This document shows, piece by piece, positions 57,778 through 64,000 of a stretch of DNA of 64,000 nucleotides (positions are counted from its first letter, which is position 1; each line of letters begins with the position of its first letter). The stretch is from Xanthobacter tagetidis (lineage in GTDB: Bacteria; Pseudomonadota; Alphaproteobacteria; Rhizobiales; Xanthobacteraceae): contig NZ_RCTF01000005.1 in assembly GCF_003667445.1 (NCBI RefSeq), forward strand, positions 1-64,000, read 5' to 3'. The translations under genes were made by a program, and so were the position numbers. The notes beneath the pieces are model-generated. The model searched no databases and was not told the origin of the DNA. It saw nothing but the letters and a program-made list of their open reading frames with translations.

Positions 57778-58207
57778 CCTGATCACCGAACTGGACCGGC
57801 TCCACCACCGCGCCACCGACATGCGCGCTCGCGAGCGGCAGCTTGCCGATGCCGGCGAGAATGACCCCGCGTCGGACGCCTGGAAGACGGCGGCGATCCT
57901 CGCGGCGTCGGCCGAGAGCGAGTTCGAGAGCGCCCTGGTGGAGGCGTGGCCGGCCCTCGCCGCTCTCCTTCGTGAGGCGGGAGGGTGGAACTTCGACATG
58001 GACGCGGCGCCGAAGAACAAGCTCATCTTGCTTGGTGGCATGCGAGACGGTCCGCCAGTCGATGCCGGCAGCTGGGGTTGCACGAAGTACAACCGCTCGA
58101 AGCGAGAGTTCGATCTCGGCTGGACGACATGCCCAGGGCATGAACGCTTCCCGACTTGCTGGCGCCCTCTCCCCGCCCCTCCCGCTGCGGGAGGCAAGGA
58201 TGACTGA
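57767..58207 (+). CDS. Hypothetical early protein, DUF551-like end
   Basis: 146 residues from MANDLITELDRLHHRATDMR. The N-terminal coiled coil is followed by MDAAPKNKLILLGGMRDGPP and WGCTKYNRSKREFDLGWTTC, which recalls the short DUF551 fold (D.AP.dg..il....). Confidence 0.6.
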   Translation: MANDLITELDRLHHRATDMRARERQLADAGENDPASDAWKTAAILAASAESEFESALVEAWPALAALLREAGGWNFDMDAAPKNKLILLGGMRDGPPVDAGSWGCTKYNRSKREFDLGWTTCPGHERFPTCWRPLPAPPAAGGKDD

Positions 58208-58601
58208 GCAGAAGCACCTTTGGGAAGTCGAGCACCCGTACTACTGCAACGAGGGCAACTATTACGCCCCCGGAAACGATCAGCCGAACGCGGAATACAA
58301 GACGTTCTCGGCCTTCCTGGCGGGGGAAGGCGACGCCGATATGGACATGAACCTGCTGTTTCGCTTCGACTGGAGCGAGGACGACGGCATGGCTTTCAAC
58401 GGCGACCCCTACTACAGGAACGGCAAGCTCCTGTTGTTCTGGATGGGGCAGCGCAAGGGCCTTTACCGGTGGACCGAGATCGAGGTCTGCCGCGCGGACG
58501 AGCCGGCCGTGATCGAGTTTCTGCGCCCGCGCCTCGCCCACCTGCTGCGGCTGTGGGAGCCGCTCACCCCAACCCCGGAGGCCCCCAATGCAGAAGACTG
58601 A
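58200..58601 (+). CDS. Hypothetical early protein
   Basis: 133 residues from MTEQKHLWEVEHPYYCNEGN, preceded by GGGAGG. NLLFRFDWSEDDGMAFNGDP and LLLFWMGQRKGLYRWTEIEV are a recognisable pattern of phage proteins, without known role. Confidence 0.65.
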   Translation: MTEQKHLWEVEHPYYCNEGNYYAPGNDQPNAEYKTFSAFLAGEGDADMDMNLLFRFDWSEDDGMAFNGDPYYRNGKLLLFWMGQRKGLYRWTEIEVCRADEPAVIEFLRPRLAHLLRLWEPLTPTPEAPNAED

Positions 58602-58809
58602 GCAGCGCGCCTTCGCTGCGGTGTGGACGGGCGGTAAGCGCGACGTGATCGTCGCCGGCACCGTGCGCGGGCTGGCCAGCGAGGCGCGAGCCGCAGCTGC
58701 CGCCTACTGGTCGGGCGGCTGGCCCGAGGCCAAGCGCCGCGGCTGGCGCATCCGCCCGGTCCTGATCCGGGTCGAGGACGAGACACAGGAGACCGGTCAT
58801 GACCGCTGA
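58588..58809 (+). CDS. Hypothetical small protein
   Basis: 73 residues (EQRAFAAVWTGGKRDVIVAG, GGWPEAKRRGWRIRPVLIRV). Overlaps both neighbours. Unknown. Confidence 0.55.
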   Translation: MQKTEQRAFAAVWTGGKRDVIVAGTVRGLASEARAAAAAYWSGGWPEAKRRGWRIRPVLIRVEDETQETGHDR

Positions 58810-59917
58810 CACCGCCGAGCGCGAAGCTTTCGAGAAGTGGGCGTACGACCAATGGCAGAACTCCAGGCCGCCGGACAATGCATGGCTCGGCTGGCAGGCC
58901 CGCGCCGCGCTCCCGGCCCGCGCGCCGGAGGGGTGGACGCTCGCCGATCTCCATCGCGCCAACGCCGCGCGCCAGGAGGAATGGTGCCCGGACCAGAAGC
59001 CCGACCTCTCATTCCGCGGCAACGAGCTGGCGGGCGAGATCGGCGAGGCGTGCAACGTCATCAAAAAGCTGGAACGCGAACGCCTTGGCTGGGCGGGCTC
59101 GCGCGACACGCTGGAGCATCTGGCCGAAGAACTCGCCGACGGCATCATGTGCATCGACCTCGTGGCGAACGCCGCCGGCATCAGCGGCGACGCGCTCATG
59201 GCCGCGGTCGTGCAGAAGTTCAACGCCACGAGCCAAGCGCGCGGCTTCAAGACCATGCTCTCCGCCTCCCCGCCCCCTCCCGAGCAGGGTGGGGAGCCGG
59301 CCGTCAAATACACTTGCACGACCAGCACGGCGATGGCCAAGATGCTCGCCACCTACAAGTACCAGACCCCGAAGATCGGCAGCGAGGGGCAGCCCTATCG
59401 CGCGCCCACCACCGAGCCCCTCGCCTCCCCGGCGCCCGGCCCGGACGAGCCGGTGGTGCGGGCGCTGGAGTGGAACCCGTACCGAGCGGAGACGCCGTTC
59501 GGGTACTACCTCGTGGAAGACCAGACAGACCTTCCAGAGCGCGTTCTGAATGGCCGCGCACCGTTTCTGCTTTCCGGAACAAGGCTGGATTACTCTCGTC
59601 ACGCCACGCTGAAAGCGGCACGGGCTGCCGCCCAGGCCGACTACGAGCGCCGCATCCTCTCGGCCCTCCAGCCCGCGCAGCCCGCGCCGGCACCCGTGGC
59701 GGCCCAGCCCCAGCCGAGCGCGTGGCCGGCGGCCCTGGCGATGCGGGAGAGGTGTGGCGCTGTGCTGGCCTCGCACATTGAGGGGCGCAAAGCGGCGCAG
59801 GACAAAGCTTTGATGTGCGGCAGAACCGCTGAGGCTAAGGCACAAACCGCCGCGCTCAACGCGCTGAGTATGGCGCTGGAGGCCATCCTTGCCCTCCCGC
59901 TCGACGGGGAGGGGTGA
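58799..59917 (+). CDS. MazG-like protein fused to phage-specific domains
   Basis: 372 residues. Start TAEREAFEKWAYDQW and NAWLGWQARAAL form a short phage module. Residues about 65-125 are MazG-like: GNELAGEIGEACNVIKKLER, LEHLAEELADGIMCIDLVAN (E-x2-E...E-x2-D metal motifs). A middle linker and another domain (ALEWNPYRAETPFGYYLVED, LKAARAAAQADYERRILSAL) follow. MazG enzymes hydrolyse nucleoside triphosphates or ppGpp-like signals; substrate here unknown. Confidence 0.78.
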   Translation: MTADTAEREAFEKWAYDQWQNSRPPDNAWLGWQARAALPARAPEGWTLADLHRANAARQEEWCPDQKPDLSFRGNELAGEIGEACNVIKKLERERLGWAGSRDTLEHLAEELADGIMCIDLVANAAGISGDALMAAVVQKFNATSQARGFKTMLSASPPPPEQGGEPAVKYTCTTSTAMAKMLATYKYQTPKIGSEGQPYRAPTTEPLASPAPGPDEPVVRALEWNPYRAETPFGYYLVEDQTDLPERVLNGRAPFLLSGTRLDYSRHATLKAARAAAQADYERRILSALQPAQPAPAPVAAQPQPSAWPAALAMRERCGAVLASHIEGRKAAQDKALMCGRTAEAKAQTAALNALSMALEAILALPLDGEG

Positions 59918-59920
59918 GAC

Positions 59921-60151
59921 ATGGAGACGCTGTCTGAAAAGCGACGGAAAATCGCGGAGAGACTTATGACGCCGGAACCGTGCTTGGCCGGCCCGTGCCG
60001 TTCCCCGACGGCCTGCCAAGGTTGGGGATACTGCCGAGATCGGAACCTCGCCGATAATGGCGCTCCTACTCCAGAAGAAATTGTAACGCGCCGCAAGGCG
60101 GCGGAAGAGCGCGCCGGCCTCGCCGCCCTGGAAGGGGAGGAAGGGAAGTGA
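59921..60151 (+). CDS. Cys-rich small protein
   Basis: 76 residues with a Cys cluster (PCLAGPCRSPTACQGWGYCR) followed by N, as in small phage zinc-type proteins. Unknown. Confidence 0.6.
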   Translation: METLSEKRRKIAERLMTPEPCLAGPCRSPTACQGWGYCRDRNLADNGAPTPEEIVTRRKAAEERAGLAALEGEEGK

Positions 60152-60351
60152 GCCTGCTCACTAGCATGTGGCTGATCGCGGCGGGGACAAGCCTCGTGGG
60201 GAACGCGCCGGTCTTCGCCGGTTTCTGGCTGATCGCCGCAGGCATCTCGGAACTTTGGGTGCCTTTCGTCAAGGCACTAGACCGGCCTGAAAAGGGAGCG
60301 GCTGCACCAGTCCGCCCCACCACCCAACCCGGAGGCCACGATGGCGAGTGA
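60148..60351 (+). CDS. Small membrane protein
   Basis: 67 residues from a GTG (GTGA overlap). Two hydrophobic stretches: LLTSMWLIAAGTSLVGNAPV and FAGFWLIAAGISELWVPFV, an internal repeat of LIAAGxS. Unknown. Confidence 0.55.
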   Translation: MSLLTSMWLIAAGTSLVGNAPVFAGFWLIAAGISELWVPFVKALDRPEKGAAAPVRPTTQPGGHDGE

Positions 60352-60451
60352 TCTGGAAAGGCGGCTCCGTAGTCGCCTGATCGACGATGCGCGGCGCGAT
60401 GCCCCCGACCTTGCGGAGGCGCTTTCCGAGCGCCCGGAGGCGCCCACCTGA
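60341..60451 (+). CDS. Tiny protein (36 aa) before xis
   Basis: MASDLERRLRSRLIDDARRD followed by APDLAEALSERPEAPT. Amphipathic helix. TGATG overlap with xis and good Shine-Dalgarno GGAGG. Confidence 0.5.
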   Translation: MASDLERRLRSRLIDDARRDAPDLAEALSERPEAPT

Positions 60452-60765
60452 TGCCGCGCCATGTCCCTGCCTCGGCTCTGGTGGAGCGCTACGGCTTCAC
60501 GACGCGCCACTGGATCCGCCTCGCCGCCGCCGGCAAGGTGCCCGGCGCCTTCCAGCCCTTCGGCGCCCACGGCCGCTGGGTCTTCGATCTGGACGTGGTG
60601 GCGCGCTGGTGGGATGCTCAGCGCAAGCAGGTGACCGAATGGCCAACATCTACAAGCGCGGGCAGACGTGGTGGGGGCGCGTCCAGCGGGGCGGGAAGGA
60701 AATTCGCGCGTCCCTCGAGACGCGATCTGAAAGCGTCGCTCGCGAGCGTCTTAGAGCGTGGGTGA
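60451..60765 (+). CDS. xis: Excisionase-like protein
   Basis: 104 residues. PASALVERYGFTTRHWIRLA, AGKVPGAFQPFGAHGRWVFD and LDVVARWWDAQRK follow the MerR-like winged helix of Xis/AlpA-type proteins. The last 42 codons overlap the integrase start in another frame, so the C-terminus is less constrained. Expected to bend DNA at the att site and favour excision. Confidence 0.75.
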   Translation: MPRHVPASALVERYGFTTRHWIRLAAAGKVPGAFQPFGAHGRWVFDLDVVARWWDAQRKQVTEWPTSTSAGRRGGGASSGAGRKFARPSRRDLKASLASVLERG

Positions 60766-61805
60766 ACCGGCTCGAGGCCGAGGATTGGGGCGACCGACCG
60801 AAGATCACGGTCAACGAGGCGGCCGACACCTTCATCCTCGAGCACTGCCCCACGCTGCGCCTGTCATCCCGCAAGCGCTACGGCCGGTCTATCGCCTACC
60901 TTGATGAGCGCCTAGGCGACAAGATGCTTGCCGATGTCCGCTCGGCCGACCTGAAGGACTTCGAGACGTGGCGCAGGTCCATGGGAGCGGCGGCGCCGAC
61001 CGTGCGCCGCGACCTCGCGTGCCTGTCGTCGATCTATGGGTTCGCCGCCGAGAAGGAGTGGGTGGACACCAACCCCGTGTCCGCCTTCCTCAAGGCGCGC
61101 AAGAAGCGCGGCCTGCGGGAGAGCCCGCCGCGCACGCGCTACCTGACCCGCGATGAAGAGGCCCGGCTGCTCGAGGCCGCCGCGCCGCGCCTGCGCGCCG
61201 CCATCGTGTTCGCGATCTACTCCGGCCTGCGCTCCGAAGAGCAATGGGGCCTCACCTGGGATCGGGTCGACCTCGAGCGCCGGCAGGTGGAGATTCCGAA
61301 GGAGATCGCCAAGGCGAAGCGGGACCGCACCGCGATCCTTCTGGATCCGGCCGTGGCTGTCCTGCGCAGCCTGCCGCGGCACATCAAGGAGCCGTTTGTG
61401 TTCTTCCACGGCGGGCGGGCGCCGAGCCGAGCCGTGAAGCGCGATCGGGCGCCGCTGAAGGATGGGCAGCGGTTCGGCCACATGCTGCGGGGCCTGAAGG
61501 CGGCGGCCAAGCGCGCCGGCATCCCGAACCTGATCTGGCACGACCTGCGCCGCACCCATGGCTGCCGGCTGCTGCAGGAGCAAGGGTGGTCGATGGAGAT
61601 GGTCCGGGACCAGCTCGGCCACAGCACCAGCGTGCAGACCGAGCGGTCGTATGCGTTCCTCGAGGTGGACGCGCGGCGGCAGATGGCCGCCCGCACAATT
61701 CCCGGCACAGCGGAGAATCCCCCGACGGCTGGCGCCGCGGGCACCACTGACGGCACGACGCCCGCACAAAAGCCGGCACATAGGGCAGTGGATAAGCGCC
61801 GATAA
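60639..61805 (+). CDS. int: Tyrosine integrase
   Basis: 388 residues from MANIYKRGQTWWGRVQRGGK. Arm-binding and core-binding domains, then the catalytic domain: Arg in YSGLRSEEQWGLTWDRV, HDLRRTHGCRL (HxxR), LGHS, and probable nucleophile Tyr in ERSYAFLEVD. The stop lies 32 bp before attR. At the far end of the OL operon, so it is CI-repressed in part. Targets tRNA-Gln. Confidence 0.93.
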   Translation: MANIYKRGQTWWGRVQRGGKEIRASLETRSESVARERLRAWVNRLEAEDWGDRPKITVNEAADTFILEHCPTLRLSSRKRYGRSIAYLDERLGDKMLADVRSADLKDFETWRRSMGAAAPTVRRDLACLSSIYGFAAEKEWVDTNPVSAFLKARKKRGLRESPPRTRYLTRDEEARLLEAAAPRLRAAIVFAIYSGLRSEEQWGLTWDRVDLERRQVEIPKEIAKAKRDRTAILLDPAVAVLRSLPRHIKEPFVFFHGGRAPSRAVKRDRAPLKDGQRFGHMLRGLKAAAKRAGIPNLIWHDLRRTHGCRLLQEQGWSMEMVRDQLGHSTSVQTERSYAFLEVDARRQMAARTIPGTAENPPTAGAAGTTDGTTPAQKPAHRAVDKRR

Positions 61806-61837
61806 TATAGCTGGATCAACTGGATATCAGCGCTGCA

Positions 61838-61889
61838 CAGGGGATTTTGATTCCCCCATTCCCTGGTTCGAATCCAGGCGCCCCAGCCA
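61838..61889 (+). repeat. attR core and 3' half of tRNA-Gln
   Basis: The 24-bp core (61838-61861) is followed by a second T-arm (CCTGG-TTCGAAT-CCAGG) and CGCCCCAGCCA. There is no 5' tRNA half, so this is a fragment, not a gene. Its T-stem differs from that of the left tRNA at three base pairs, all compensated. Confidence 0.9.
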
Positions 61890-61962
61890 CGCCCGACATC
61901 CTCCCCTGCCCCGCCCCGGATGCACGGCCCGACGCATGTCAGACGCGGCGCCCGACGGCGCG

Positions 61963-64000
61963 CTATCCCTGGCAGATGGCCGAGGGCGCGAGGCGTGCTG
62001 CAACGTAAGCCTCGAACGCGTCGCGCGGCAGGGGGCGGGCGAAGTGGTAGCCTTGCGCCTCCTCGCAGCCGCGCGCCCGCAGGAAGGCGGCCTGCCGGTC
62101 GGTCTCGACCCCTTCGGCCACCACCTCGAGGCCGATATTGTGCGCCATCACCAGGATCGACTGGACGATCGCGGCGTGCTCGGGGGCCGCCGCGTCGGTG
62201 ATCTTCTGCACGAAGCTGCGGTCGATCTTCAGCCGCGTCAGCGGATAGCGCAGAAGGTAGCTCAGCGAAGCGTAGCCGGTGCCGAAATCGTCGAAGGCGA
62301 GGCCGATGCCCTGCTGGTGCAGCGCCTTCAGCACGTCGAGCACGTCGTCGCCGTGGCCGAGGGCGATGTTCTCGGTGATCTCCAGCTCCAGCTGGCGGGC
62401 ATCGAGCCCGCTGCGGGCGAGCGCCTGCTCCACGTCGTCGAGCAGAGTGCGGGAATGGAACTGGATCGGGAACAGGTTGACGCCGATGCGCAGCGCGCCG
62501 AGCCCCTTCTCGCGCCAGTCCGCCGCCGCGGCGCAGGCGCTCGCCAGCACGAACTGCCCCGCCTCCGCCGCCGCCGGGCTGTGGCCGAGCGCGTCGATGA
62601 AGGCCGCGGGGGCGAGCAGCCCGCGCTCGGGATGGTTCCAGCGCAGCAGCGCCTCGGCACCGACCACCGCATCGTCCGCGAGCCGGATCTGCGGCTGGAA
62701 ATGGAGCACGAATTCCTGCTGCGCCACCGCCCGCCGCAGCTCGCTTTCGATCTCCTGGCGGGCGCGCGCATTGCGCCGGATGGCAGGTGTGAAAACGCTG
62801 ATCTTGCGCCCGTCAGCCCGGGCGGCGCCGAGGGCGAGGTCGGCGTTCTGGATCAGCTCGTCGCAGGTGCGGGCATGCTCGGGAGCGCAGGCGATGCCGC
62901 AGGAGATGGAGACGAACAGCCGGTAGCCGTCCACGTCGACGCGCTCCTCCAGGAGGCGGACCACGTTCTGCACCGCGGCCGACGCCTCATCGGAGCCGGC
63001 GGCGCCCGTTAGCAGCATGAAGAACTCGTCGCCTCCCGAGCGGTAGAAGCGGCAGCGGTCCGAGCCGGCACGCGCGAGACGCGCGCCGATCGCGCCAATC
63101 ACCCGGTCGCCCGTGGAATGGCCGAGAAAATCGTTGATGTCCTTGAAGCTGTTGAGGTCGAGCACCGCCAGCGCCAAGGGCGGCGCATCCGCGGCCTCAA
63201 GCGCGGCGGTGAGGTCGCGCAAGAGGCTCACCCGGTTCGGCAGGCCCGACAGCTCGTCGAAATAGGCCAGACGGTCGAGCCGCGCCGCTGCCGCCATGCG
63301 CTCGGTGATGTCGCGGCCGATCACCAGGCCGGCGTCGAGGCCCGGCGCCCACACGCCGAGGAAGGAGAGCGTCACCCGATGCCCATCCTTGTGGCGCATC
63401 TCCGCCACCGCCTCGGGCACGTGCTGGCCGGCCGCGAGCAGGCCGAGCGCCGCGTTCAAGCGTTCGTACTGACCGGGCTCGGCGAAGGTGCTGCCGTCGC
63501 GCCCCACCACCTCCTCCGGCGCATAGCCGAGGATCGCGGCCGAACTCCTGCTCACCCGCCGCACGATGCCCAAACGGTCGATCACCAGGATGAGGTCGAC
63601 CGAGGTCTCGAACAGGAGGCGCTGCTCCTCGGCTTCGCGCGCGATCTGCGCGGACTGCGCGCTCATGGTCTGCAGCGCCTCGCTCCTCTCCCGCGCCGCC
63701 AGCGGCAGCCAGCGCCACAACAGGATGACGAGCACCATGAGCGCCGCCAGCACGTTCAGGATCTTGGGCAGGATCAGCAGTTCGGGCCGGGCCAGCGCCG
63801 CCTCGATCGCCGCGGGGAAGACTCCGTACCGCGAGCCCCACAGCAGGCCGAAATAGAAATTCTCGGCGATGTTGCGCACCACGTCGATGGACAGCACGGC
63901 AAGAAGAAGCCAAGTGGTACCATCGACCTCGTACTTTCCACGCGCCGCCGCCGTTACGACCGTGACCAGCACCGTGAGCCATAAGGCAACGATGACCCAA
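61963..64000 (-). CDS. PAS-GGDEF-EAL membrane protein, 5' end cut by window edge
   Basis: Host gene. The frame is open through base 64000, so an alternative start at 63972 is probably internal. Membrane segments (LWLTVLVTVVTAAARG, LVLVILLWRWLPLA-like), a PAS domain (LILVIDRLGIVRRVSRSSAA, ILGYAPEEVVG), a GGDEF domain with intact YRSGGDEFFMLL, and an EAL domain with GAEALLRW, LEITENIALG and FDDFGTGYASLSYL. Both c-di-GMP synthesis and breakdown are possible. The 73 bp between attR and the stop hold nothing obvious. Confidence 0.9.
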   Translation of the reverse strand, partial: WVIVALWLTVLVTVVTAAARGKYEVDGTTWLLLAVLSIDVVRNIAENFYFGLLWGSRYGVFPAAIEAALARPELLILPKILNVLAALMVLVILLWRWLPLAARERSEALQTMSAQSAQIAREAEEQRLLFETSVDLILVIDRLGIVRRVSRSSAAILGYAPEEVVGRDGSTFAEPGQYERLNAALGLLAAGQHVPEAVAEMRHKDGHRVTLSFLGVWAPGLDAGLVIGRDITERMAAAARLDRLAYFDELSGLPNRVSLLRDLTAALEAADAPPLALAVLDLNSFKDINDFLGHSTGDRVIGAIGARLARAGSDRCRFYRSGGDEFFMLLTGAAGSDEASAAVQNVVRLLEERVDVDGYRLFVSISCGIACAPEHARTCDELIQNADLALGAARADGRKISVFTPAIRRNARARQEIESELRRAVAQQEFVLHFQPQIRLADDAVVGAEALLRWNHPERGLLAPAAFIDALGHSPAAAEAGQFVLASACAAAADWREKGLGALRIGVNLFPIQFHSRTLLDDVEQALARSGLDARQLELEITENIALGHGDDVLDVLKALHQQGIGLAFDDFGTGYASLSYLLRYPLTRLKIDRSFVQKITDAAAPEHAAIVQSILVMAHNIGLEVVAEGVETDRQAAFLRARGCEEAQGYHFARPLPRDAFEAYVAARLAPSAICQG

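Larger units (their letters stand above)
456..61861. mobile_element. Complete lambda-like siphovirus prophage, about 61.4 kb
   Basis: The element is bounded by the 24-bp att repeats. It contains integrase and xis-like genes at the right end, cI and cro with operators, a replication operon, RecE/RecT, terminase, portal, coat, a long non-contractile tail set and a lysis cassette. The tail order (V, G/GT, H, M, L, K, J) resembles lambda, whereas the coat protein resembles P22 gp5 and the portal is DUF4055. I see no transposase or large deletion; only two genes carry frameshifts. Induction competence is inferred. Confidence 0.93.

Noticed and set aside
61838..61889. A second tRNA-Gln gene
   Set aside because: Only the anticodon arm, T-arm and acceptor 3' strand are present; there is no 5' half or promoter.

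Overview
The window is about 64 kb of GC-rich DNA from an alphaproteobacterium. Three things suggest a member of the Hyphomicrobiales (Xanthobacteraceae-like): phage homologues of GcrA and CtrA, LexA boxes of the GTTC-N7-GTTC type, and rhizobial-type phage genes. The genus is an inference. Almost the whole window is one apparently complete temperate prophage of about 61.4 kb, integrated in a tRNA-Gln(UUG) gene. Host DNA is visible only at the ends: a truncated secreted-protein gene and the tRNA on the left, and a truncated PAS-GGDEF-EAL gene on the right. A 24-bp repeat in the anticodon arm of the tRNA (456-479 and 61838-61861) marks the attachment sites, and the integrase gene ends 32 bp before the right one.

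Layout, left to right. (1) 500-3032: accessory genes next to attL. These are an SOS-boxed two-gene unit with an SRAP (YedK-like) protein, a small gene, and a head-to-head pair of unknown genes whose start codons overlap. (2) 3035-32061, all minus strand apart from inserts: the late operon read from right to left. It runs small leader genes, TerS, TerL, portal (DUF4055), a three-gene glycosyltransferase/FkbM/DUF115-like cassette, scaffold, P22-like coat protein, connectors, an HslV-like peptidase, Mu F-like head protein, tail terminator, tail tube, tail chaperones with a -1 frameshift site, tape measure, M- and L-like tail tip proteins, NlpC-like K, giant J, fibre genes, SGNH hydrolase and lysis genes (GH108 endolysin, Rz/Rz1-like spanins, a membrane protein). 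A 3.2-kb cassette of moron-type genes (BrnT/BrnA, regulators, a DUF6694 lipoprotein, a DUF2513 protein) interrupts the tail genes between L and K. (3) 32062-32527: a non-coding late leader. (4) 32528-45290, minus strand: the early/replication operon starting at cro. It contains a LexA-like HTH, GcrA-like, CtrA-like and MT-A70 proteins, RuvC-like resolvase, Toprim primase, DUF4942 adenine methyltransferase, a frameshifted C5 methyltransferase with nine repeats, and DnaB. (5) 45291-47894: the immunity region, with cI on the plus strand between two operator clusters that share one 15-bp site at 23-24-bp spacing. It also holds an SOS- and GANTC-marked promoter, a DUF1902 antitoxin-like pair and a long non-coding stretch. 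(6) 47895-61805, plus strand: the second early operon, with many small genes, a RecE-like nuclease with a RecT annealing protein and coiled-coil partner, a DnaQ-like exonuclease, an HNH-like protein, a MazG-like fusion, xis and int.

The genes form a lambda-like plan: CI represses the early promoters on both sides, Cro opens the replication operon, and replication is followed by the late operon. Most neighbouring genes overlap by ATGA, GTGA or TGATG, so translational coupling is the rule. Two genes carry frameshifts, the C5 methyltransferase and a gene with a C10 tract; these may be real, phase-variable or sequencing errors. All functions come from reading the sequence and recalling protein families; no database search was run.
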